Positions 44,482 to 53,384 of a stretch of 64,000 nucleotides of DNA are shown piece by piece. The stretch's first letter is position 1. The number at the start of each line of letters is the position of its first letter. The position numbers and the translations under genes are program-made. The notes under the pieces are model-generated. The model saw only the letters and a list, made by a program, of their open reading frames with translations. It was not told the DNA's origin and made no database searches. The stretch comes from Firmicutes bacterium HGW-Firmicutes-16 (lineage in GTDB: Bacteria; Bacillota; Clostridia; Oscillospirales; Oscillospiraceae), in NCBI GenBank assembly GCA_002841545.1, contig PGZZ01000005.1, positions 124,001 to 188,000 on the forward strand, written 5' to 3'.

Positions 44482-45060
44482 CTACATCGGTCCGAGAATT
44501 ACGGGCTGGAGCTGTTTTCCTCCAAGCGCCGCCTCTATCGTCTCAGGTAAAAGCGAGAGATCTGATATCATCGAGGTCGGCTTCCCAGCCGGATCGTCCT
44601 GCCGGAAAGGCACGAAATAAATGTTTTTACGGTTCAGTAGCTCACCTATGTTCTTTGCGTTTGCGCCCAGTGCGTCGTTCGTGGACACAGCTATGACGAC
44701 GGGTCTGCCGTTTCTTAAATGCGCTTTGCATGCCATAGTTACCGCGCTGTCCGCTATTCCGCAGGCGAGCTTTGCAAGCGTGTTGCCCGTACACGGGGCA
44801 ACAGCTATGGCGTCAAATAGCTTTCTGGGTCCGACAGGCTCCGCGCCAGCAATCGTACAGATGATCTCTTTCCCTGTGATTTCGGTAAGGCGGGTCCTCA
44901 CCGCTTCCGCGCAGCCGAAGCGGGTATCCGTTTCTGCGGCGTTTTCGGACATTACAACCGTCAGCTCGTATGTTTTCGTCAGGCTTTCGGCTAATGGCAT
45001 TATTTTGTCGAAAGTACAGTATGAGCCGCAGATCGCAAGCCCGAGTTTTGATTTCGGCAT
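44482..45060 (-). CDS. dpaB: Dipicolinate synthase subunit B
   Basis: A flavoprotein subunit of the enzyme that makes dipicolinic acid for the spore core. It has 192 residues from the ATG at 45060, which has AGGAGG nine bases upstream; an in-frame GTG directly at the Shine-Dalgarno is unlikely. The HFCD flavoprotein fold shows KLGLAICGSYCTFDKIMPL, VAPCTGNTLAKLACGIADSA and VIAVSTNDALGANAKNIGEL. It follows dpaA by 33 bp. In the cell it is made in the mother cell under SigK-type control. Its presence argues for a functional sporulation programme. Confidence 0.95.
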   Translation of the reverse strand: MPKSKLGLAICGSYCTFDKIMPLAESLTKTYELTVVMSENAAETDTRFGCAEAVRTRLTEITGKEIICTIAGAEPVGPRKLFDAIAVAPCTGNTLAKLACGIADSAVTMACKAHLRNGRPVVIAVSTNDALGANAKNIGELLNRKNIYFVPFRQDDPAGKPTSMISDLSLLPETIEAALGGKQLQPVILGPM

Positions 45061-45093
45061 GAAAGGCACCCTCCTGTTTGTTTCGTTGCAGAT

Positions 45094-45963
45094 TCAGATC
45101 TCCCCGCGTTTTTCCCTTAATATATTCAGAACAGTTTCTTTGATGATCTTTCCCGCGGTAACGGGGGCGGTTTCCGCAGGAAGTCCCAGAGCCCAGATTG
45201 TATTGATGTCGAGCCTCTTAGCTGCCTCAAAATCGAAGCCGCCGGGCCGGGACGCAAGATCGATACACAGTGCATCTTTTTTAAGCAATCTAAGCTGCTC
45301 AACGCCGAGGACGCGGAACGGAACGGTATTTATTACCGTGTCAAAGCGTCTAAGCTCAGCTCCCAGTGTTCGTGTATCCAGCGCCTCACAGTTTGCTGCG
45401 CGGATATACGCTTTGTCGCCTTCTTTTCTCGCGGAAACTGCGACATGGGCGCCAAGCGCACGGAGGCGTGAAGCCAGCATTTTTCCGATACGTCCGTAAC
45501 CGATTATAAGTATCCGGCTATCCCAGATCGTAATCGGTGAGTTTTCCAGCAACACCGAGATAGTTCCCTCGGCTGTCGCAAGCGCGTTAAGGGCGACGAG
45601 CTCCTCCCTCGTAAAATAATCTACAAAATCGAGTCCTAGCTCTTTCGCAAGTTTCGCAAGCTTTTCTCCGGGCATTCCGCCGCAGATAATGGCGTTCTTC
45701 GGCAGGCAGCTCAGTATCTCCTCCGCGTCGTGCCGAAAAGCACTCAAAGGCGTGTTCAGTCCGCCCCGCATATCCAGAACGGGCAGCGGCAGTATCACGC
45801 AGTCGGCGTCCTGTGAGCAGTAGCAGGCGGAGATCGAGCAGCTTTTTATTAGGTCGGCAGGCGCTTCGTCCAGAGCGAAGCAGCGCACCTCGTGGCCTTC
45901 GCTTTCAAGCATGGCGGCAAGGCGGACGATACGCATATCGCCTCCGATTACGGCAAATTTCAT
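45094..45963 (-). CDS. dpaA: Dipicolinate synthase subunit A
   Basis: A 289-residue NAD(P)-dependent subunit of dipicolinate synthase that oxidises the cyclised dihydrodipicolinate-type precursor. The N-terminal part opens MKFAVIGGDMRIVRLAAML and has ILPLPVLDMRGGLNTP. A Rossmann domain follows (about 150-270) with ITIWDSRILIIGYGRIGKML, TVINTVPFRVLG and IDLASRPGGFDFEAAKRL. It is the first gene of the dpaAB pair. Confidence 0.95.
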   Translation of the reverse strand: MKFAVIGGDMRIVRLAAMLESEGHEVRCFALDEAPADLIKSCSISACYCSQDADCVILPLPVLDMRGGLNTPLSAFRHDAEEILSCLPKNAIICGGMPGEKLAKLAKELGLDFVDYFTREELVALNALATAEGTISVLLENSPITIWDSRILIIGYGRIGKMLASRLRALGAHVAVSARKEGDKAYIRAANCEALDTRTLGAELRRFDTVINTVPFRVLGVEQLRLLKKDALCIDLASRPGGFDFEAAKRLDINTIWALGLPAETAPVTAGKIIKETVLNILREKRGEI

Positions 45964-46135
45964 GGCACCACTTCCTTCTTCACTATATAATATGATAGCT
46001 TTTCATTTAAGTGCCTGTCAAATGCCATAAGGAATTGTATACTGCTAATAGATCGGTTACGGGATTATTATTTTTTTTAATGACAAACTTGACCAAATAA
46101 AATATAATATCCTTACAAAATTTTCGGAGGAAAAC

Positions 46136-47050
46136 ATGGACAAAATAATCGAAGTCGAGGGCTTGCATAAGTCTTACGGCAATATACTGGCTGTTAACGG
46201 GCTGGATTTTTATGTTGAAAAGGGCAAGCTGTTCGCGTTTCTCGGTCCAAACGGAGCCGGAAAGTCCACGACCATCGACATAATATGCACGTTTCTCAAG
46301 TCAGATGGCGGAAAAGTCACCGTGGATGGCTTCACGCTCGGCAAGGATGACACGGAGATAAGAAAAATAATCGGCGCCGTATTTCAGGACGGCGTTCTGG
46401 ATGAGCTGCTGACAGTCGAGGAGAACCTAAAAGTACGCGGTGGATTCTACGGCCTAAAGGGCAAAAAGCTCAAAGAGGCGGTATCGAAAACAGCCGAAGC
46501 AACAGGTATCACAGAAATACTGAAGCGCCCCTACGGAAAGCTTTCCGGCGGTCAGCGCCGACGCTGCGATATTGCGCGAGCGCTCATCAACACCCCAAAA
46601 ATTTTGTTCTTGGACGAGCCGACGACGGGGCTTGATCCTCAAACACGAAGATATGTATGGGACACGATAACTGGCATCCGCGAAAAAAATGATATGACTG
46701 TTTTTCTCACGACACATTATATGGAGGAAGCGGCCAGCGCGGACTATGTCATCGTCATCGACAAAGGCGAAATTTCCGCAAAGGGTACACCCTCCGAGCT
46801 GAAAGAAAAGTATTCATACGACAGGCTCGTCATTTCTTCGCACAAAACGGCTGAGCTTGAGGAACTCTTAAAAAGCAAGGATCTCGCCTGCACGGTGGTC
46901 GCTGACACCGTTACAGTGCCGCTCTCAACGACGCTTGACGCTCTCCCGATAATCGAAAGCAGCCGGGACCTAATCGAGGGCTTCGAGGTTATCAAGGGTA
47001 CGATGGACGATGCGTTTATCACCATCACGGGAAAGGAGATAAGAGAATGA
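46136..47050 (+). CDS. ABC transporter ATP-binding protein (DrrA/NodI type)
   Basis: A 304-residue ATPase of an ABC-2 exporter. Walker A is GPNGAGKST near 38, the signature is LSGGQRRRCDIARAL near 139, and Walker B is ILFLDEPTTGLDPQTRR. The D-loop and H-switch (FLTTHYMEEAASADYV) are intact. A C-terminal domain after about 220 is typical of the DrrA group. AATTTTCGGAGG precedes the ATG. It overlaps the permease start by 4 bp. Confidence 0.94.
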   Translation: MDKIIEVEGLHKSYGNILAVNGLDFYVEKGKLFAFLGPNGAGKSTTIDIICTFLKSDGGKVTVDGFTLGKDDTEIRKIIGAVFQDGVLDELLTVEENLKVRGGFYGLKGKKLKEAVSKTAEATGITEILKRPYGKLSGGQRRRCDIARALINTPKILFLDEPTTGLDPQTRRYVWDTITGIREKNDMTVFLTTHYMEEAASADYVIVIDKGEISAKGTPSELKEKYSYDRLVISSHKTAELEELLKSKDLACTVVADTVTVPLSTTLDALPIIESSRDLIEGFEVIKGTMDDAFITITGKEIRE

Positions 47051-47904
47051 TAAGCTTCGGCGTGCGAAATTTGAAAGTCTTTTTTAAGGACAAATCCTCT
47101 GTCTTCTTCTCTCTCCTTGCGGTATTTATTATAATCGGGCTTTACGCTCTTTTCCTCGGCGACGTCTGGACGAGCAGCATGAGCAGTGTTCCCGGCGTTC
47201 GCTACCTGATGGATAGCTGGATAATGGCTGGCATCCTCGCCGTCACCTCTGTCACAACGACTATGGGCGCATATGGCATAATGGTACAGGACAAGGAAAA
47301 GAAAATCACAAAAGATTTCGCGGCTTCCCCCGTCGGGAGTCGGAACATCACAGGCGGCTATATAATCGGTGCCGTGATAATCGGAATAATCATGAGCATA
47401 ATAACGCTCGTGCTCGCGGAGCTCTACATACTGTCCGGAGGCGGTAAGCTACTGGATCTACCCTCACTTTTGAAAACATTGGGGCTCATCGTAATTTGCA
47501 CCATGTGCAATTCATCGCTGATACTATTTATGGTATCGTTTTTCAAAAGCAACAACGGCTTCGCAACGGCGAGCACAATCATCGGCACAGTTATCGGCTT
47601 TTTGACTGGTATTTATCTGCCGATTGGTCAGCTTCCCGAAAGCGTGCAGTGGGTAGTGCGCTGTTTCCCCGTATCTCACGGAGCCGTGCTTTTCCGCCAG
47701 GTGATGATGGAATCCGCTCTTTCCGAGAGCTTCAAGAGCGCACCCACAGCAGCAATAAATGAATTTAAAAATATGATGGGCGTTACTCTCAGCTTCGGTG
47801 GCGACAAACCTGTTGCGCCTCTTACGAGTATAATTATCCTTCTTGCCACGGCGGCTGTGTTCTATACTCTGGCGCTAATAAACCTCTCGAGAAAACAGAA
47901 ATAG
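47047..47904 (+). CDS. ABC-2 type transporter permease
   Basis: A 285-residue integral membrane protein with six helices (about 20-38, 57-75, 103-128, 143-163, 174-192, 262-280). It opens ISFGVRNLKVFFKDKSSVFF. SPVGSRNITGGYIIGAVIIG marks the ABC-2 fold and GIYLPIGQLPESVQWVVRCFP is a strong family motif. It works with the preceding ATPase to export an unknown drug, lipid or peptide. Confidence 0.93.
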   Translation: MISFGVRNLKVFFKDKSSVFFSLLAVFIIIGLYALFLGDVWTSSMSSVPGVRYLMDSWIMAGILAVTSVTTTMGAYGIMVQDKEKKITKDFAASPVGSRNITGGYIIGAVIIGIIMSIITLVLAELYILSGGGKLLDLPSLLKTLGLIVICTMCNSSLILFMVSFFKSNNGFATASTIIGTVIGFLTGIYLPIGQLPESVQWVVRCFPVSHGAVLFRQVMMESALSESFKSAPTAAINEFKNMMGVTLSFGGDKPVAPLTSIIILLATAAVFYTLALINLSRKQK

Positions 47905-47967
47905 TATGAAATAAATAAAAAGCACCCATAATTATTTGGGTCGATAGTTAAGATAAGGATTGAGCAA

Positions 47968-49368
47968 ATGCTGACATTCAAATCGGTCACACAACAAGAC
48001 GGAAGCAAGCTGCGCAGCTACTATAAGGACTGCACCTATGGTCTGTGCGAATATTCCGTGGGCACAAAACTGATGTGGCGAACCGTTCTCCACCCCGAAT
48101 GGGCGGAATCAGACGGTTGCCTCATCGTGAAAAACCATATTGACGGGCGCTATGTCTTCGATTACCCCGTAGCGGGACCCGAGGGGGACGAGGAATCCGC
48201 TTTACAGACCATAGAAAGCTACTGCATCGAAAACGGTTTTCCTCTTGTGATTTCCGTTGTTCCCGAGAGCAAGGCGCCTGTTCTTCTTTCGCGTTATCCT
48301 TACTCCAAGGTCAGTAATATACGCACCTGGCGGGACTATATTTACAACGCCGAGGACTTGCAGAATTTCGTAGGGCGCAAATACGGCGGACAGCGAAACC
48401 ATATAAAAAAGTTTCAAAGGTCATACCCTAACGCCATTTTCCGTCCTCTAACGGAAAGCGATCTGCCTGCTGTTGAGGTCTTTTGGAAAAGCTTTGAAAT
48501 CGAATTCGGAAAGACCGACTACAGAGCGGAACGAGAGCTTGCCTTTGCGAAAAAAATGCTTCGTCTTATCAAAAAACCATGGTTTTTAGCCGGCGGTATC
48601 TTTGATGGAGAAAGGCTAGTTGCCCTCTCGCTTGCCGAAAGGTGCGGCTCAACTCTCATTATTCACATCGAAAAAGCGCTCTACTCCTATGAGGGAGTTT
48701 ATCCGACACTTGTACAGGGCTTTGCTCAGCACTTCGGAAGCGGAATCAAGTGCATAAATCGCGAGGATGACGCCGCAGACAGAGGCCTTCGCATATCCAA
48801 ATTGCAATATGAGCCCGTGAAGCTCGCTCCGAAATACTTCTTTGAGCCCCAGAATGAGCTTTTGTGCCATGTGAAGGAAATCCCCCTTCTCGAAACAAAA
48901 AGACTTTCGCTCTCTGCTATCACGGAAGAGGACATCCCCGCCTATAACGAACTCGTGCTCGATACGGAGAGAAACCGCTGGTGGGGCTATGACGACGTTT
49001 CAGGTTTGGGCAAACCTGTTGAAAACAGCAGCTTCTATGACGTTGCGAAAAAGGACTTCAGACATTGCTCCGCAGTAAACTTCGCAGTTCGGCTGGATGG
49101 GAGAATGATAGGCGAAGCTGTGCTTTACCGATTTAACTACAGAGGAGACGCGGAGCTAGGCTGCCGCATTTCGAAAGAATATTCCGGAAGCGGCTACGGT
49201 GCTGAAGCCTTTTCCGCGGTGGCGGATTGGGCGCTTTACAGAGTTCACCTGAACAGAGTCGTTGCCAAGTGTTACAAGGAAAACGAGGCGTCTTACAAAA
49301 TGCTCTCCTCCTGCATGAAGAAATGCGGCGAGGATGAGACCTTCTTCTATTTCGAAAAATACGTCTGA
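47968..49368 (+). CDS. DUF2156 (phosphatidylglycerol lysyltransferase-like) and GNAT fusion protein
   Basis: A 466-residue two-domain protein. Residues about 1-300 form a DUF2156/LPG-synthase C-terminal-type acyltransferase domain (KYGGQRNHIKKFQRSYPNAI, RSYPNAIFRPLTESDLPAVE, FLAGGIFDGERLVALSLAER, LVQGFAQHFGSGIKCINRED). Residues about 305-466 form a GNAT N-acetyltransferase domain (ETKRLSLSAITEEDIPAYNE, LGCRISKEYSGSGYGAEAF for acetyl-CoA binding). It is cytosolic, with no membrane helices, so it is not a complete MprF. The substrates are unknown. Confidence 0.85.
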   Translation: MLTFKSVTQQDGSKLRSYYKDCTYGLCEYSVGTKLMWRTVLHPEWAESDGCLIVKNHIDGRYVFDYPVAGPEGDEESALQTIESYCIENGFPLVISVVPESKAPVLLSRYPYSKVSNIRTWRDYIYNAEDLQNFVGRKYGGQRNHIKKFQRSYPNAIFRPLTESDLPAVEVFWKSFEIEFGKTDYRAERELAFAKKMLRLIKKPWFLAGGIFDGERLVALSLAERCGSTLIIHIEKALYSYEGVYPTLVQGFAQHFGSGIKCINREDDAADRGLRISKLQYEPVKLAPKYFFEPQNELLCHVKEIPLLETKRLSLSAITEEDIPAYNELVLDTERNRWWGYDDVSGLGKPVENSSFYDVAKKDFRHCSAVNFAVRLDGRMIGEAVLYRFNYRGDAELGCRISKEYSGSGYGAEAFSAVADWALYRVHLNRVVAKCYKENEASYKMLSSCMKKCGEDETFFYFEKYV

Positions 49369-49393
49369 GTCCTGTCCTCTAAAAAAACGAAAA

Positions 49394-49434
49394 AGTCGAA
49401 TGCACAGCAAACACTTCGGTTTACTGTGCATTCA
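49394..49434 (+). terminator. Terminator after the DUF2156-GNAT gene
   Basis: GAATGCACAG and CTGTGCATTC arms (with an inner AAAC/GTTT stem and a CTTCGG-type loop) lie about 30 bp after the stop and are followed by ATTTTGG. Confidence 0.75.
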
Positions 49435-49532
49435 TTTTGGTCAAGTCTGACCGTTTCTGCGGGTATCAACCTCTATGAAGTCATCAGGCTGAAGCTTTTC
49501 CCTTTTTCACGGCCAGTATCGTCCTTGCGACC

Positions 49533-49564
49533 AGCACAAGGGACGGGTTTCCGTCCCTTGTGCT
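49533..49564. other. Strong hairpin in the gap before the MFS gene
   Basis: A perfect 13-bp stem (arms 49533-49545 and 49552-49564, GC-rich core, loop of 6) lies about 100 bp past the MFS stop. It lacks a T-tract on the minus strand and has only a weak one on the plus strand. It may be a processing or stabilising hairpin. Nothing else is seen in 49369-49665. Confidence 0.5.
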
Positions 49565-49665
49565 CCTTGAATTTTAATACTTTTGTTCAAATAAAAACTC
49601 CGCCGTGAAACCTGATTTAATATGCTCGTAAAGGAGCTTCAACTCTGCCCCTGTTCGAGACAAAA

Positions 49666-50961
49666 CTAGCCTTTCACTTGCTCGGTTATCTGGGTGAAAC
49701 CTGTGCCCTTGCTGTAGGAGAGGATCGATGTGACTGTCATGATAAGCATCAGAACCGCGAGACCAATCCAAACCGGAGTCCAGCCGAGGGAGGAGGAAAG
49801 GCCAGAGACAACAATGGGGCCCATGGCGACACCTAATCCGTAGAAAAGACTTATAACGCCGAAGATTGTGGCATAGTCCTTGGTGCCCACTATTCTCGCC
49901 GTCAGGTACGGAGGCGTGACTGTGGTCATCGAGGACACAAGGCCAAACACCGCGCCAAAAGCATAGGGCAAGGCAACGCTGCTGTTGCCTCCGGCAATTA
50001 TGAAAATCACAATACATCCGAAAAAGGCGGCCAAGCAATACAATTGACCGAAGACGATGCCCTTTTTGTCGTATATCCAACCTAGCACAAACTTTGCGAA
50101 AATCTGTACGAGCAGGCCGATTTGGAAAGCCGTTGCCGCGACATTCGCGTTAAACCCGGCCCCTTCGAGATATACCGAGATGTTGTTCTGGACGCCTAGA
50201 TTAGAAAAGCCGATAATGAATCCGCTAACCGCAAGCAGCCAGAAGGAGCCGGTTTTAATGAATTTGCCCAGCTTGATGCCCGTTGCTTCCTGCATGGCGG
50301 TCGAGGCGGTGTCAACGCTTTCCTGTCTGGCGCCGTAGGGAAGCAAGCCCTTATCCCGGGGTGTACCCTTGACAATGAGAATCGTTACGGAGATTGAAAC
50401 CACGGCGGCTATGATGCCGAGCACCAGATATACCTGCTGCCAGCCCGCGGCGGTGATGAAGTCGTTGACCAAGAGGTATTTTGTCAGCTCAACGAAAAGC
50501 AGTCCGCCTGCAACGCTTCCTGTGAATGCGATGCCTGTGGCTACGCCCTTTCTCTCCTCAAACCAGTTGTTAATCAGAATGCCGCAGGGGACGATGGAGA
50601 CGCCGCTGGCCCCGATTCCCGCCAGGATCGAGAAGAGGTACATGATTCCGAGGGAGGGCGTCTGCGTCCAGAACTGTGACCAGCCGAGGATGCCGACCGA
50701 CATGATAACCGCGTAAATCGGCATGAGCTTTTGCATGGAGATCTTTGCCATGAGCCTTCCCGCGATTGCTCCTCCGACAAGGTTTGCCAAAACCGCTATC
50801 ATAAAGACAAGCTGGACGGAACTCTCGTTCGCCCCAAAATATTCCACCAGTCTCGGTGCAAGCGGACTAAACACGTTTACTAGGATACCAATGGATACTG
50901 CCATTAAAAAGAAGCAAGCTACTACTATCAGCCAGTGGTAATTGGTTTTTTGTACTTTCAC
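49666..50961 (-). CDS. MFS transporter, OFA (oxalate/formate antiporter) family
   Basis: A 431-residue protein with 12 helices, of the OFA branch of the major facilitator superfamily. It opens KTNYHWLIVVACFFLMAVSI and contains FSILAGIGASGVSIVPCGIL and NWFEERKGVATGIAFTGSVA, which are typical. It follows the 2-hydroxyacyl-CoA dehydratase beta gene by 73 bp and ends that operon. It may import the 2-hydroxy acid or export the acid product, as OFA members move small carboxylates. The substrate is unknown. Confidence 0.9.
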   Translation of the reverse strand: MKVQKTNYHWLIVVACFFLMAVSIGILVNVFSPLAPRLVEYFGANESSVQLVFMIAVLANLVGGAIAGRLMAKISMQKLMPIYAVIMSVGILGWSQFWTQTPSLGIMYLFSILAGIGASGVSIVPCGILINNWFEERKGVATGIAFTGSVAGGLLFVELTKYLLVNDFITAAGWQQVYLVLGIIAAVVSISVTILIVKGTPRDKGLLPYGARQESVDTASTAMQEATGIKLGKFIKTGSFWLLAVSGFIIGFSNLGVQNNISVYLEGAGFNANVAATAFQIGLLVQIFAKFVLGWIYDKKGIVFGQLYCLAAFFGCIVIFIIAGGNSSVALPYAFGAVFGLVSSMTTVTPPYLTARIVGTKDYATIFGVISLFYGLGVAMGPIVVSGLSSSLGWTPVWIGLAVLMLIMTVTSILSYSKGTGFTQITEQVKG

Positions 50962-51034
50962 TTTATATCCTCTCCTTCCTTTTTAATCGGCAACGCGCCT
51001 ATGGCGCTTTGTCGATTATATACTTCCGTCTAAC

Positions 51035-52156
51035 TTACAATATTTCAGAAAACGCCTGGATACGAGTCTGCGCCTGCGCCTCCGCCTTCTGGTCAATTTC
51101 CATGTAAAGGCAAGGCACGCCCTTTTTCTCGAGTGCGTCTTTGAGAAGAGGATAGTCGTATTCCTCAGGATCGCAGAACTTCATCATGCAAACGATGACA
51201 CCCTTGGCGTCGTATTTATCGACATCTTCAAGAATCATGTCGATACGCTTCTTTTCGGGGTCATATGCGAGCGAGCAGCCTTCAAAAATCTGCCACCACA
51301 TGGCAAGGCGGTGCATAGCACTGCCGCCCTCTGAAGGTACGTCATAACGGAACTGCCTTGTCTCCTGAGCGAGGTCGTCGACGGCAATGGCTAGGCCGTT
51401 ATCTGTGAGGATATTAAGCATCGCGTCATCATCGGCCATGATGCCGGTCAGAAGAACTCTCTTTCCCTTTTTACTGACGGGCAGGGCGGAGAGCGCATCG
51501 CAAAGCTCGTTTACAAGAGCTGTATGCTGCGGTTTTTCCATGAAAAACCCGCTCTTTATAACCGCGTGGCGTATTACAGGCGTGATGACATCCGTATGCT
51601 CGGAGGCGAGACCGACAAAGCGGCGAAGAGCTCGCCTGTTATCGTTGAAAACATTAATCGCTTCCGAAATTGCCTTGTCTGTAACCTTGGTGCCACAAAT
51701 TTCCTCGAGTGCTGCCAGAACGCGTCCGTATTCGCTCTCAAGGAAGGTAACGCCCGCTTCGATTTTACGCATCTGAGGATAGGTAAATTGAATGTGCTTA
51801 ATTGAGGGCACGGCAACCTTGAAGTTCTGACCGAGACACTTGAGCGTGTCACAGAGGGAGGGGATGATAACGGCGTCGATATCCTTATACGTGCCGTTAA
51901 GGCCGTATTCAAGGTCGCTCATCAGAACGTAGCAGCAGAAGGCGGGGACATATTCCTTCGCTCTGCTGTTTTCAACGCTTCCGCCCCAGAGTCCGACGGG
52001 GAACATTCCTGCCGCGTATACGAGCTCTGAAGGAACATATTCGGGGAAGCACCCAATTGCCTTATGGCCCGTGCGCGCCTTGAACTCCTTCACCTGACGG
52101 AGGGGGTGCTTGGAAACATCAATCAAAGTGTCCAGAATTTCCTGATAATTTCTCAT
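51035..52156 (-). CDS. 2-hydroxyacyl-CoA dehydratase, beta-type subunit (HadC/FldC-like)
   Basis: A 373-residue iron-sulfur subunit of the radical-based dehydratase that removes water from (R)-2-hydroxyacyl-CoA. It belongs to the HGD-D family. Cluster cysteines are seen in VPAFCCYVLMSDL near 73, IPSLCDTLKCLGQNF near 100 and VCMMKFCDPEEYDYP near 315. The C-terminal MEIDQKAEAQAQTRIQAF is characteristic. It follows the alpha subunit by 3 bp, indicating a complex made in equal amounts. Confidence 0.93.
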   Translation of the reverse strand: MRNYQEILDTLIDVSKHPLRQVKEFKARTGHKAIGCFPEYVPSELVYAAGMFPVGLWGGSVENSRAKEYVPAFCCYVLMSDLEYGLNGTYKDIDAVIIPSLCDTLKCLGQNFKVAVPSIKHIQFTYPQMRKIEAGVTFLESEYGRVLAALEEICGTKVTDKAISEAINVFNDNRRALRRFVGLASEHTDVITPVIRHAVIKSGFFMEKPQHTALVNELCDALSALPVSKKGKRVLLTGIMADDDAMLNILTDNGLAIAVDDLAQETRQFRYDVPSEGGSAMHRLAMWWQIFEGCSLAYDPEKKRIDMILEDVDKYDAKGVIVCMMKFCDPEEYDYPLLKDALEKKGVPCLYMEIDQKAEAQAQTRIQAFSEIL

Positions 52157-52159
52157 AGC

Positions 52160-53371
52160 TTAGCCCTCCTTCTTGTTTTCTGCCATGACTTCTTTTAAGC
52201 CGTCAATCCTGGTGGAAAACTGCGCTTCCGAAAAGCCGCGCGGGTCGGCCTGGTCACCGTCGAATATTGCGTAAGGCTTACCTGTTTTTTCGCTCGTACG
52301 CTTTGCAATCGTGTACTGCATCATGTCCCAGACCTTGCAGCTTCTGTTCATGTGATAGAGCGCGCCGTCGCAGCCGCTGTTTTCCATGAGCTCCGCTCTC
52401 GCGTCAACGTGGAATTCAACGCATCTGGTATTCGCCGTTCCGGCATAGCCTTTTGCCATACCCTCGAGCGTGGGCTCGTCATAATACACGGCGAAGGCAT
52501 CGGGGTAGGTGCTGGCGTTCATGTTGATGCCGTTTTTGATGAGCGTTTTTGCCGTGAAGCCTAAGAAGGGCCAAACGGCGATGCCGTCCCACATTACTCG
52601 GAATTCCTCTTCGACCTTGAAATTCGTTCTTCCCTCTTCGGTGAGTTTTTTGTGCTCGTTGGCGAGAAGCTCGAAAACCTCTTTGGAGGACTCTTTGCCG
52701 CGCGCGCAAACAATCAGCGCCATGTAGTTGAACATGTTAAAGCCGTTCATTGGCGAGGGCTTTTTCTTCAAATAGCCCATGGCCTCGCTCCAAGCTCTGG
52801 AGTTTGCGTTCGAAATTTTCATAACCTCTTGGAGCTTGTCATAGTCCATCTTTTTACCGGCAATCTCTTCAAGCTGTCCTATTGCGTGCTCAAGCTGGCC
52901 TTTTATGTAGTCGATTCTAGCCTGATCGGGGTAATACTGATCATTAAATGGAATATCAATCAAAATCATCGGAATGCCGAGATTTTTGGAGAGGTTTTCA
53001 TACCACTTGATGACTTCGTTGCAAATATTGTTGCAGCAGCAGATATAGTCCGGCATAGGGATAGTGAGCGATTCGGCAAAGCCCTCCTCGGCGTATCCGA
53101 GGTTGAGGCGCGCATAGGCGCACAGATCAACGGAATAGCCCTTTCCCTCCGCTATGTCGATAAATTTCGGGGATTCCTTACGCGCCGCAACAGCGCAGCA
53201 GTGGTTTTCGGGATAAACGTAATCAAGGTCAAGCGCCTCGACTATTTCCTGCGGGAAGATAGATGTCAGCCAGCCTATAGGCTTGCCCTCCATCTTCTTT
53301 TCAAACGCGTTCTGATAATGCTCCATCTGAAGCATATTCAATACTTCTACGGAGGTTTTTTCTTCGTCCAA
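52160..53371 (-). CDS. 2-hydroxyacyl-CoA dehydratase, alpha-type subunit (HadB/FldB-like)
   Basis: A 403-residue HGD-D family subunit. Cluster cysteines appear in VYPENHCCAVAARKES near 52, MPDYICCCNNICNEVIKW near 104 and MNRSCKVWDMMQYTI near 344. GWLTSIFPQEIVEALDLDYV is the usual opening. Together with the beta subunit and activator it performs ATP-driven ketyl-radical dehydration to an enoyl-CoA. The length matches HadB/FldB, about 400. It lies between the activator and beta subunit genes. Confidence 0.93.
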   Translation of the reverse strand: MDEEKTSVEVLNMLQMEHYQNAFEKKMEGKPIGWLTSIFPQEIVEALDLDYVYPENHCCAVAARKESPKFIDIAEGKGYSVDLCAYARLNLGYAEEGFAESLTIPMPDYICCCNNICNEVIKWYENLSKNLGIPMILIDIPFNDQYYPDQARIDYIKGQLEHAIGQLEEIAGKKMDYDKLQEVMKISNANSRAWSEAMGYLKKKPSPMNGFNMFNYMALIVCARGKESSKEVFELLANEHKKLTEEGRTNFKVEEEFRVMWDGIAVWPFLGFTAKTLIKNGINMNASTYPDAFAVYYDEPTLEGMAKGYAGTANTRCVEFHVDARAELMENSGCDGALYHMNRSCKVWDMMQYTIAKRTSEKTGKPYAIFDGDQADPRGFSEAQFSTRIDGLKEVMAENKKEG

Positions 53372-53384
53372 AATAAATGCTCCT

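Noticed and set aside
49574-50080. A 168-residue minus-strand reading frame overlapping the MFS gene
   Set aside because: It lies in another frame of the clear MFS transporter and has no recognisable features.
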